Assembly: GCA_905235825.1 (NCBI GenBank)
Contig: CAJONH010000055.1
Span: forward strand, 1 to 14,030
Source of the DNA: Candidatus Gastranaerophilales bacterium
GTDB lineage: Bacteria; Cyanobacteriota; Vampirovibrionia; Gastranaerophilales; Gastranaerophilaceae
Length of the DNA: 14,030 bases
Direction of reading: 5' to 3'
This document shows, in pieces, positions 7,751 to 13,784 of this stretch; position 1 is the first letter of the stretch; each line of letters starts with the position of its first letter. The translations under genes were made by a program, and so were the position numbers. The notes beneath the pieces are model-generated. The model was given only the letters and a program-made list of their open reading frames with translations, did not search any database and was not told where the DNA came from.

Positions 7751-8582
7751 GAATATCTAAAGTCAATTTGCCCAGTCTTCCTGTTCTAAAGTCATTTAAT
7801 ATGTTTTGGGCACAGCGTTTTGTATCGGGTTTAGCACCTTGTACTATCCAATTTCTTTTTATTGCAATATTTTCAAGTGTTGTTTCTTCTGTTTCCAACT
7901 TATAATAATTTTTTATTAAGTCAGGATATATTTTATTAACCGTATTAATAAACATAGTGCAAACCGCTTCAACGTCATAAGCATGTTCACCTATAGAATC
8001 AACAAATGCCAGTTTATAAGCTGTTTCTTGATTTTCCTGCTTTAATGGAATAATACCGGGGGTATCCAATAAATCAACTTTCGGATTAATTCTAACCCAT
8101 TGTTGTTCTTTTGTGACACCTGCTTTTGCCCCTGTTTTTGTTTTTGATTTTTTTATCAGTTTATTTATTATACTTGATTTACCTACGTTTGGCATTCCTA
8201 CAACCATAACCCTTACGGCTCTGGGAAGCATTCCCTTTTTCATCAGAGCTATTATTTTAGGCTGACCTAATTCCGTTACTTTATTTAAAATTTTGGATAA
8301 ATCTTTATTATCAGATGCACTGGTTGCAATAACGGTACATTTCGATGAATCTTTAATTAGTTTTAGCCATTTTACAGTTTCTTCACTGTCAGCCAAATCG
8401 GACTTATTCATTAAAATAAGTCTGGGCTTATCATTAATTAATTTTTTTATATCAGGATACATTGAACTCAAAGGTATTCTTGAATCAATTACTTCAATAA
8501 TGACATCAACTATATTTATTTGTTCTTTTAACTTTTTTTCCGCTTTTGCAATATGACCGGGATACCAATGAATAAAATCCAT
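7743..8582 (-). CDS. rbgA: Ribosome biogenesis GTPase YlqF/RbgA
   Basis: A 279-residue circularly permuted GTPase that acts late in assembly of the large ribosomal subunit. The N-terminal HWYPGHIAKA signature of the YlqF family is present. The G motifs appear in permuted order: G4 NKSD at 59-62, G5 SAS at 88-90, G1 GMPNVGKSS at 129-137, then GVTK, and G3 DTPG at 173-176. A C-terminal helical domain follows. AAGGAA (8589-8594) lies 6 bases before the ATG and directly abuts the U-tract of an intrinsic terminator behind rplS, so expression may depend on read-through. The 3' end overlaps rnhB by 8 bp. The placement between rplS and rnhB is the same as in many Firmicutes. Confidence 0.96.
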   Translation of the reverse strand: MDFIHWYPGHIAKAEKKLKEQINIVDVIIEVIDSRIPLSSMYPDIKKLINDKPRLILMNKSDLADSEETVKWLKLIKDSSKCTVIATSASDNKDLSKILNKVTELGQPKIIALMKKGMLPRAVRVMVVGMPNVGKSSIINKLIKKSKTKTGAKAGVTKEQQWVRINPKVDLLDTPGIIPLKQENQETAYKLAFVDSIGEHAYDVEAVCTMFINTVNKIYPDLIKNYYKLETEETTLENIAIKRNWIVQGAKPDTKRCAQNILNDFRTGRLGKLTLDIHE

Positions 8583-8594
8583 GTTAAATTCCTT

Positions 8595-8628
8595 AAAAAA
8601 GCCGTATTCATTATTTATGACTACGGCT
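8595..8628 (-). terminator. Intrinsic terminator between rplS and rbgA
   Basis: AGCCGTA (8600-8606) pairs perfectly with TACGGCT (8622-8628). After one mismatch, TCAT pairs with ATGA around a five-base loop. On the minus strand it is followed by six T (8595-8600), then at once by the rbgA ribosome binding site. It could lower the amount of rbgA and rnhB relative to ribosomal protein L19. Confidence 0.85.
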
Positions 8629-8657
8629 ATAACAACTTTATTTAAATAAATAAACGA

Positions 8658-9011
8658 CTATTTTTTTTCTATTTTTTCTTTAATACGAGTAGCTTTACCC
8701 GAACGTTCTCTCAAGTAATACAATTTTGCACGTTTAACATCACCACGTCTTACTATGGTAATTTTTTCAACACGGGGAGAATAAACGGGGAATACACGTT
8801 CAACACCAACACCCTGAAAAATTTTTCTTACAGTGATGGTTTTACCGATACCGGAACCTCTCTTTTTAAGGATAGTACCTTCAAAAGCCTGAGTTCTTTC
8901 TTTGTTACCTTCTACGATACGAACCGAAACTCTGACCGTATCACCGGGGTTAAGTTCCGGAAGTTCTTTATTTAAATATTCTTTTCCTAAATTTTCTACG
9001 ATTGGATTCAT
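8658..9011 (-). CDS. rplS: 50S ribosomal protein L19
   Basis: A 117-residue protein of normal length for L19, a large-subunit protein at the interface with the small subunit. Typical segments are PGDTVRVSVRIVEGNKER near residue 23, TQAFEGTILKKRGSGI, TVRKIFQGVGVERVFPVYSP and the basic RRGDVKRAKLYYLRER. AAAGGAA lies 7 bases before the ATG. A good promoter is 37 bp upstream of the start (9048-9076). It heads an operon with rbgA and rnhB but is cut off from them by a strong terminator. The rpsP, rimM and trmD genes that often precede rplS are absent. Confidence 0.98.
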   Translation of the reverse strand: MNPIVENLGKEYLNKELPELNPGDTVRVSVRIVEGNKERTQAFEGTILKKRGSGIGKTITVRKIFQGVGVERVFPVYSPRVEKITIVRRGDVKRAKLYYLRERSGKATRIKEKIEKK

Positions 9012-9047
9012 GATTAAATTCCTTTAAAATATACATCTATATTCTAT

Positions 9048-9076
9048 ATCATAGCCAAAACAATTTTTTTCTTCAA
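9048..9076 (-). promoter_or_regulatory. Sigma70-type promoter of rplS
   Basis: On the minus strand, a -35 box TTGAAG (9071-9076), a 17-base spacer and a -10 box TATGAT (9048-9053). Transcription would start near 9041, leaving a leader of about 30 bases before the rplS ATG. Confidence 0.7.
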
Positions 9077-9107
9077 GTATTTTTTCAGATTAATATTTTT
9101 TTTAAAA

Positions 9108-9121
9108 TTTATGTTAACAAA
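9108..9121 (+). promoter_or_regulatory. TGTTAACA palindrome, copy 1
   Basis: The 14-mer TTTATGTTAACAAA lies between the divergent rplS and 9219 genes. The identical 14-mer occurs on the minus strand at 13582-13595, just upstream of the XRE regulator gene. The 8-bp core is self-complementary. It may be a shared regulator site or chance in an AT-rich region. Confidence 0.3.
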
Positions 9122-9218
9122 AATTAATATTTAACGAAAAAATCAATTTGAAGACTAAAGATAAAAAAAAAAATACCGATATATATAACATATAGAGTCG
9201 GAGAAAAAGGCAAACAAT

Positions 9219-9746
9219 ATGGGATTAAATATCGGAGCATTCAACAATAGTTCAATAATTGACGCACAAGCGTTAACACGTGTAACTGAACAGATTTTAA
9301 ATTCTGAAAAACAATCTGCTGTTGATGTTTCAAAATTAGATTTATCAAAATTCAATAGAGTAAGCCTTGGTACAGATTTATATGCTGCAAGAACAAATAC
9401 AGAAACTGCCCTTCAAGCATCTAAAGCTGCAACCGACTTTGACGTAAACTTAAGCAAAGCATTCAGTGCTAATGTTCAATACCTTAACTCTGTTGCAGCT
9501 CAAAGTTTATTTACCTCCAGAGAAAATACGGGAAAAGTTGTTATTCATGTTGAAAACACAGAAAAAACATTAATTGAATCTGCACTTCAGGCATCTTCAA
9601 ATGTTAGTGAAACATCAAACTTGAATAAAGACAGAAAAGGTTCAAATCCGTTTTCGTTCTATGCAAATACTAATGACAAAGAAGACGGAAATGATACAGA
9701 AATTATAGATACTAATCCTTTCACAGGTTTAAATATTTTTGCTTAA
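9219..9746 (+). CDS. Orphan protein of unknown function, 175 residues
   Basis: I do not recognise this protein. AAAGG (9206-9210), 8 bases before the ATG, supports the start. It has no cysteine, no tryptophan, no signal peptide and no membrane segment. Residues ~10-120 look largely helical and are rich in Ala, Ser, Thr and Asn, while the last ~50 residues are polar and probably disordered. Two NPF motifs occur near the end (SNPFSF and TNPFTG), and GLNI appears both at residues 2-5 and near the C-terminus. Its base composition is less AT-rich than the gene at 1440-4781 and it has its own strong terminator, so it is a stand-alone gene, perhaps well expressed. It is divergent from rplS. Confidence 0.75.
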   Translation: MGLNIGAFNNSSIIDAQALTRVTEQILNSEKQSAVDVSKLDLSKFNRVSLGTDLYAARTNTETALQASKAATDFDVNLSKAFSANVQYLNSVAAQSLFTSRENTGKVVIHVENTEKTLIESALQASSNVSETSNLNKDRKGSNPFSFYANTNDKEDGNDTEIIDTNPFTGLNIFA

Positions 9747-9774
9747 TATTATACATTGTTACTTGTTTTTCCGA

Positions 9775-9803
9775 GGCGAAATAAAAAATTTCGTCTTTTT
9801 TTT
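9775..9803 (+). terminator. Intrinsic terminator of the 9219 gene
   Basis: GGCGAAAT (9775-9782) pairs with ATTTCGTC (9788-9795), an 8-bp stem with one G-T pair and a five-base loop, followed by eight T. Confidence 0.85.
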
Positions 9804-9815
9804 ATGAAAGTATTG

Positions 9816-9853
9816 AAAATAAGCTGTCCGCATTTTAGGACAGCTTATTTTTT
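9816..9853. terminator. Long hairpin terminator at the convergent junction
   Basis: A perfect 14-bp stem, AAAATAAGCTGTCC (9816-9829) with GGACAGCTTATTTT (9838-9851), and an 8-base loop. T-rich tails exist on both sides. It lies 10 bp after the stop of the minus-strand gene at 9862 and probably ends that transcript, with back-up for the plus strand. Confidence 0.85.
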
Positions 9854-9861
9854 GATATTCT

Positions 9862-10860
9862 CTATTCATTTTTGAGCTTATATATTTTAGAAGCGGCCTC
9901 TTGACTGCCTTTTATTCCGAGTTTTTTCAAATCTTTGTCCGATACATGTTCAAAGCCTAATGCATTAATATGAGAACTCATAACAAAGCCCATTACTGAA
10001 GAATTGAGAAAACGATTTTCAAGATTTCCTACAACAACATATACATCTTTTTTATTTTTATTTTCTTCTTTTATATCCATAAAAAGTTTAATGAAATCGT
10101 TAGGATTTTCCTGTAAGAGATAAGCTGCCGAATTTGCTATAACGTAAACTTGATTATCGGCATCATTATTTGGTTTTATTGATTTTCTCATATCGCCGCA
10201 TTCAAATTGAACATCCGGTAAACCTTCCTTGTTCACATCATACCATTCAAGTCCGTTTCCTATTGTTTTATTTACAACAGGGTCAAATTCAATATATTTT
10301 GTATAAGGATATTTTTTTAGTGTTTCATTAAATTGTTCAGGTCTTTCTGTTTTAGTGAGATACTTATGCCAGCCTTTTCCTTTTAACGGACTTTTATCGT
10401 GAGAAACAAAAATTTCGTTGTTCGCATAATCTTTTTCAATTGAAGATAATACCAAACATCCTGTATTTGATAATTCAGTCATATAAGGAGCTATATCAAC
10501 ACCTTTAACTTTTACGTTTTTTGCATTATCGCCCATAGCCTCTTTTACGGCAATAGCATAAGCCCAAGCCTCTGAGCCGTCAGCACTTCCCAAAATTTTT
10601 ATTTCACTTTTTTCTTTTGGATTTAACAGTTTTGCAATAGCAAGTTCAGAGGAAAGTTCTCTGAAAATTCTTGTTGAAGACCCTTTCATTTTAAAATAGT
10701 CCTTATGTATTAAAGTATAAAAAGCATAATCATCCTGATTTGTTGCATTTGCATCAGCACTAAAACTTCCGAATGACTGAGTTTTTTGTTTTGTGTTTTT
10801 ATTGAGTGAATTTTGATAATTATTATAGCTGTTATAGCTTCCAATTGATTGAATTTGCAT
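9862..10860 (-). CDS. Divergent CheR-like methyltransferase-fold protein
   Basis: A 332-residue protein. AAAGGGG (10868-10874), 7 bases before the ATG, fixes the start. The first ~30 residues are a Ser/Asn/Tyr-rich tail ending in QSFGSF, without a signal peptide. The rest follows the order of the CheR methyltransferase core: TRIFRE (64-69) like the TxFFR motif; ILGSADGSEAWAYAIAVKE (89-107) in place of the GCSTGEEPYSLA SAM-binding loop; GVDIAP (120-125) like the ATDI strand; FECGDM (~220); then VYVIANSAAYLL and VVVGNLENRFL near the positions of the CRNVLIYF and GHSE segments. It is therefore probably a SAM-binding methyltransferase. The altered first loop and the lost Asn/Arg motif make a chemoreceptor substrate unlikely. 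No chemotaxis gene is nearby. Substrate unknown. Confidence 0.7.
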   Translation of the reverse strand: MQIQSIGSYNSYNNYQNSLNKNTKQKTQSFGSFSADANATNQDDYAFYTLIHKDYFKMKGSSTRIFRELSSELAIAKLLNPKEKSEIKILGSADGSEAWAYAIAVKEAMGDNAKNVKVKGVDIAPYMTELSNTGCLVLSSIEKDYANNEIFVSHDKSPLKGKGWHKYLTKTERPEQFNETLKKYPYTKYIEFDPVVNKTIGNGLEWYDVNKEGLPDVQFECGDMRKSIKPNNDADNQVYVIANSAAYLLQENPNDFIKLFMDIKEENKNKKDVYVVVGNLENRFLNSSVMGFVMSSHINALGFEHVSDKDLKKLGIKGSQEAASKIYKLKNE

Positions 10861-11019
10861 AAAAATACCCCTTTACATTCCATACTACATCCGTAATATT
10901 TTTATAAAGCATGAGGAAAAATAAAATTTACTAATTATTAATTTATGTAAAATAAAACAAACATATTCAGATAAAATTGGTGTAAAATTTAAAGTAAAAT
11001 CTTATTTTAAGGATAAATC

Positions 11020-11784
11020 ATGGATGCATTGACCGAAATAAAGATTCAACTGGATGAATATATTGAAAAATATGAAACTAAAGATTTTATAAAAGATGAT
11101 CCCGTACAATTTGTACATAAATTTAATAATAAAGAGGATAGTGAAATTGCAGGTTTTATAGCGTCAAGTTTTGCTTACGGAAAAAGAGAAGTATTTATTT
11201 CAAAACTTAATTATATATTTGATTTAATGCAAAACAGCCCTCTCAATTATGTTAAATCAGGAGATTTTGATAATATACAAGGATGTGATTACAGGTTTTC
11301 AAAAGATATAGATTTTATTCAAATGCTTAAAATACTGCATCTTTTATATACGGAAAATGAAACACTTGAAACTCTTTTTGAATACAATTACAAAGAAGGA
11401 AAAAATATTTGGCGGATGTTTCAAGGCGTTGTGGATTATTTCTATTCAAGAGTTAATTTACCTGTAACACAAGGTTTTTATCATCTGTTACCAAATCCTG
11501 CAAAAAAGAGTGCATTAAAAAGAATGAATATGATGATGAGATGGTTTGTACGAAAAAGTGCAGTAGATATAGGTATTTGGCATTTTATTCCCAAAAGTGA
11601 ATTATTAATACCGTTAGATACCCACGTTGCAAAAATCAGCAGAAAACTCGGACTATTAAATCGTAAAGATAACGGGTACGAGAGTGTTATGGAACTAACA
11701 AACGTACTCAAACAATTAGATTTTAATGACCCGATAAAATATGATTTTGCTCTTTTCGGTTACGGAGTAAACAATAAAATTTAG
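11020..11784 (+). CDS. DUF2400 / TIGR02757 family protein, HhH-GPD-like
   Basis: A 254-residue protein of the TIGR02757 (DUF2400) family, normal length. AAGGA (11009-11013) lies 6 bases before the ATG. Family segments are the N-terminal DDPVQFVHKF, the DSEIAGFIASSFAYGKRE helix, FYHLLPNPAKKSALKRMNMM and MRWFVRKSAVDIGIW. LDTHVAKISRKLGL (199-212) follows, and the protein ends in KYDFALFGYGV. The LDTHV...RKLGL segment matches the VDTHV...RLG segment of HhH-GPD DNA glycosylases, where the Asp (here D200) is catalytic. The iron-sulphur cysteines of endonuclease III are absent. A role in DNA repair is a reasonable inference but the substrate is not known. ffh begins 46 bp downstream on the same strand. 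Confidence 0.88.
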   Translation: MDALTEIKIQLDEYIEKYETKDFIKDDPVQFVHKFNNKEDSEIAGFIASSFAYGKREVFISKLNYIFDLMQNSPLNYVKSGDFDNIQGCDYRFSKDIDFIQMLKILHLLYTENETLETLFEYNYKEGKNIWRMFQGVVDYFYSRVNLPVTQGFYHLLPNPAKKSALKRMNMMMRWFVRKSAVDIGIWHFIPKSELLIPLDTHVAKISRKLGLLNRKDNGYESVMELTNVLKQLDFNDPIKYDFALFGYGVNNKI

Positions 11785-11811
11785 ATTAATATTAGTATAA
11801 AAAATATTAAT
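11785..11811. repeat. AT-only inverted repeat between DUF2400 gene and ffh
   Basis: ATTAATATT (11785-11793) pairs perfectly with AATATTAAT (11803-11811) around a nine-base loop and is followed by TTTATAG. It could be a weak terminator or a regulatory site for ffh, and it fills most of the 46-bp gap. Confidence 0.5.
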
Positions 11812-11830
11812 TTTATAGTAATATTTATAT

Positions 11831-13204
11831 ATGTTTGATAATCTGTCAGAAAAATTACAGGAAATTATAAAAAAGGCTTCGGGAAACGCTAAGTTAACCG
11901 AAGAAAATATGCAGGAGGCATTAAGAGAAGTCCGCCGTGCATTGCTTGATGCTGATGTCAGTCTTAAAACAGTTAAAATTTTTATGACTAACTTAAAAGA
12001 AAAAGCACTCGGCGAAGATGTTTTAAACGGTGTAAATCCTTCCCAGCAAATGATAAAAATAGTGCATGATGAGCTTGTTAATATATTAGGTAATGAAAAT
12101 ACTCCGCTTAATTTGTCATCACATCCTTCTATTGTAATGATGCTTGGGCTTCAAGGCTCCGGTAAAACAACATCAGCTGCAAAATTAGCCGTAAAATTAA
12201 AAAAAGAAGGTAAAAATCCCTTGCTTGTTGCTGCAGACGTATATAGACCCGCTGCAATCACGCAGTTAAAAACACTCGGAGAACAAATTCAAACTCCCGT
12301 ATTTACAATTGAAAATTCAAAGGATGTATTGCAAATAACTGAAAAATCAATTGAATACGGAAAACAAAACGGTTTTAACGTAATTATTATTGATACGGCA
12401 GGAAGATTACAAATTGATAACGAGATGATGGCTGAATTACTGCTTATAGATAGAGCTTTTCATCCGGATGAAAAATTACTTGTAATTGACTCAATGATTG
12501 GTCAAGAAGCTGTGCATGTTGCTGAAAATTTTAATGCACAGCTGGATATTACAGGTATAGTTCTTACAAAACTTGATGGGGATTCAAGAGGCGGTGCAGC
12601 ACTAAGTGTTGTTCATTCATCCGGCAAACCGATTAAATTAACGGGAACAGGTGAAAAATTAGATGCACTTAATGATTTTCATCCCTCAAGAATGGCAGAT
12701 AGAATTTTAGGTATGGGTGATATTGTATCACTTGTTGAAAAAGCACAAGAAGTTTTTGATGAAAAACAGGCTAAAGAGTTTGAAAAGAAAATGGAAAAAG
12801 CCGAGTTTTCATATAACGACTTTTTAAAAATGCAAAAACAAATGAGTATGTTCGGTTCTATAGATAACATTCTGGGTATGCTTCCCATTCCGGGATTAAA
12901 TAAAGATACAAAAGAAACAATTGCAAGTGAAGGCGAAAAGCAAATGAAACGCATAGAATCATTTATATCCAGCATGACTCCCGAAGAAAGAGCAAATCCT
13001 TCAATTATTAACACCTCCAGAAAACGCAGAATTTCGGCAGGAAGCGGTATTCCAATTCACGAAGTAAACATGATTATTTCACAATTTGACCAAATGCGTC
13101 AAATGATGAAAGGTTTTTCTGATGTAAAACAAAAATTAAAAAGCGGGAAATTAAAAATCCCTAAAAATTTTCCTCGCAATTTCGGCGGGAAATTTCCTTT
13201 TTAA
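11831..13204 (+). CDS. ffh: Signal recognition particle protein Ffh
   Basis: A 457-residue SRP54 GTPase, normal length. It binds signal sequences of membrane and secreted proteins at the ribosome together with SRP RNA and hands them to FtsY. Parts: the N domain starting FDNLSEKLQ; the G domain with G1 GLQGSGKTT (106-114), DVYRPAA (136-142), DTAGRLQ (188-194) and TKLDGDSRGGA (246-256); and a methionine-rich M domain from ~325. The M domain has the SRP RNA-binding motif SRKRRISAGSG (396-406) and the Met-rich helix QMRQMMKG. The start is canonical for the family, yet no Shine-Dalgarno sequence precedes the ATG (only ATAGTAATATTTATAT), unlike every other complete gene here. A TATAGT at 11814-11819 could be a -10 box giving a very short leader. 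Confidence 0.97.
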   Translation: MFDNLSEKLQEIIKKASGNAKLTEENMQEALREVRRALLDADVSLKTVKIFMTNLKEKALGEDVLNGVNPSQQMIKIVHDELVNILGNENTPLNLSSHPSIVMMLGLQGSGKTTSAAKLAVKLKKEGKNPLLVAADVYRPAAITQLKTLGEQIQTPVFTIENSKDVLQITEKSIEYGKQNGFNVIIIDTAGRLQIDNEMMAELLLIDRAFHPDEKLLVIDSMIGQEAVHVAENFNAQLDITGIVLTKLDGDSRGGAALSVVHSSGKPIKLTGTGEKLDALNDFHPSRMADRILGMGDIVSLVEKAQEVFDEKQAKEFEKKMEKAEFSYNDFLKMQKQMSMFGSIDNILGMLPIPGLNKDTKETIASEGEKQMKRIESFISSMTPEERANPSIINTSRKRRISAGSGIPIHEVNMIISQFDQMRQMMKGFSDVKQKLKSGKLKIPKNFPRNFGGKFPF

Positions 13205-13207
13205 TTG

Positions 13208-13238
13208 ATTATAAAAAATATCTAAAATTTTTTATAAT
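13208..13238. terminator. AT-only hairpin between convergent ffh and XRE genes
   Basis: A perfect 12-bp inverted repeat, ATTATAAAAAAT (13208-13219) with ATTTTTTATAAT (13227-13238), with a seven-base loop. It spans the 17-bp gap between the two stops and runs into the last codons of the XRE gene. It is symmetrical, so it could serve both directions, though the stem has no G-C pair. Confidence 0.55.
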
Positions 13239-13560
13239 TTAATACACCTTGAATCATTGCATATAAACAATCTTGTGTTTCTTCGTTAAGTTTGTTTATA
13301 TCTGACAATATTTTCAATTCTTTCTCCGAAAAATCAATATTCGGTTTAAGCGGAATATCAATAATTTCTAAAAGATAATCTGACGAAACATTAAGCATTT
13401 TAGCTGCATTTGCAACAATACTTCCCTGCGGAGCTTTTCCTGATTTTGAAAATGCACTTATTGATGATTTTGTACATCCGAGCTTATCTGCCGCAAATTG
13501 GCTAATTGGTGATATACCTCTTTCTTTACAGCATTTTTCATATCTTTCATAAAATGTCAT
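13222..13560 (-). CDS. XRE-family helix-turn-helix regulator
   Basis: A 112-residue protein. The ATG is preceded by GAGGT (13567-13571) with good spacing. The N-terminal ~65 residues form a Cro/C1-type DNA-binding domain: RYEKCCKERGISPISQFAADKLGCTKSSISAF holds the helix-turn-helix (A23-A24, S32-S35), and MLNVSSDYLLE closes the domain. A ~45-residue tail (ELKILSDINKLNEETQDCLYAMIQ) is probably a dimerisation helix. There is no protease or metal-binding domain, so it is a small phage-type repressor. It points away from a strong plus-strand promoter at 13607-13634 whose -10 box lies in a palindrome, the usual layout of a repressor controlling the gene on its other side and itself. Confidence 0.88.
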   Translation of the reverse strand: MTFYERYEKCCKERGISPISQFAADKLGCTKSSISAFSKSGKAPQGSIVANAAKMLNVSSDYLLEIIDIPLKPNIDFSEKELKILSDINKLNEETQDCLYAMIQGVLNYKKF

Positions 13561-13581
13561 GTTCTTACCTCGGATGAAATA

Positions 13582-13595
13582 TTTGTTAACATAAA
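13582..13595 (-). promoter_or_regulatory. TGTTAACA palindrome, copy 2
   Basis: On the minus strand the same 14-mer TTTATGTTAACAAA as at 9108-9121, here 22 bases upstream of the XRE start codon. Confidence 0.3.
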
Positions 13596-13606
13596 ATTTC
13601 TACCGC

Positions 13607-13634
13607 TTGACAGTTTGATTTATTTAACTATAAT
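13607..13634 (+). promoter_or_regulatory. Perfect-consensus sigma70 promoter pointing rightward
   Basis: TTGACA (13607-13612) and TATAAT (13629-13634) are both exact consensus hexamers with a 16-base spacer. It is the strongest promoter sequence in the window and drives the region leading to the partial gene at 13784. Such a strong promoter beside a repressor gene suggests that it is normally held off. Confidence 0.85.
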
Positions 13635-13641
13635 ATAGTTA
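13625..13641. promoter_or_regulatory. Candidate repressor operator over the -10 box
   Basis: TAACTAT-aat-ATAGTTA is a 7-bp inverted repeat that contains the whole -10 hexamer, so a bound dimer would block the promoter. The neighbouring XRE protein is the obvious candidate. A further ATAG at 13641-13644 repeats part of a half-site. Confidence 0.55.
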
Positions 13642-13657
13642 TAGTTTTATATATCAT

Positions 13658-13713
13658 ACTTATTCTATAGGGTATAAGTTTGCTACTTATTAATGAAAAT
13701 TCATAATATAAGT
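13658..13713. repeat. Alternating ACTTAT / ATAAGT half-sites downstream of the promoter
   Basis: ACTTAT at 13658-13663, ATAAGT at 13674-13679, ACTTAT at 13685-13690 and ATAAGT at 13708-13713. The middle pair forms a 6-bp hairpin with a five-base loop. They could be a second operator array or RNA hairpins in the leader of the downstream transcript. Confidence 0.4.
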
Positions 13714-13724
13714 AACATAAAAGT

Positions 13725-13784
13725 ATGCTATATTCAACTTACGAGCATTTAGAATACGACGTAAAATATAGGATTAAATTTTAG
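13725..13784 (+). CDS. Possible 19-residue leader ORF overlapping the next start
   Basis: ATG at 13725 opens a 19-codon frame rich in Tyr (5 of 19). It stops at TAG 13782-13784, whose last G is the first base of the GTG start of the next gene (TAGTG). The overlap suggests coupled translation. There is no clear ribosome binding site before it, so it may be chance. Confidence 0.2.
   Translation: MLYSTYEHLEYDVKYRIKF

Noticed and set aside
9071..9153. Loose inverted repeat with CTTCAA / TTGAAG ends between rplS and the 9219 gene
   Set aside because: Beyond the hexamers the match is mostly A/T runs with several gaps, as expected by chance in this composition.
12679..13014. 111-codon minus-strand open frame inside ffh
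   Set aside because: It lies wholly within the conserved G and M domains of ffh on the other strand and has no start signals.
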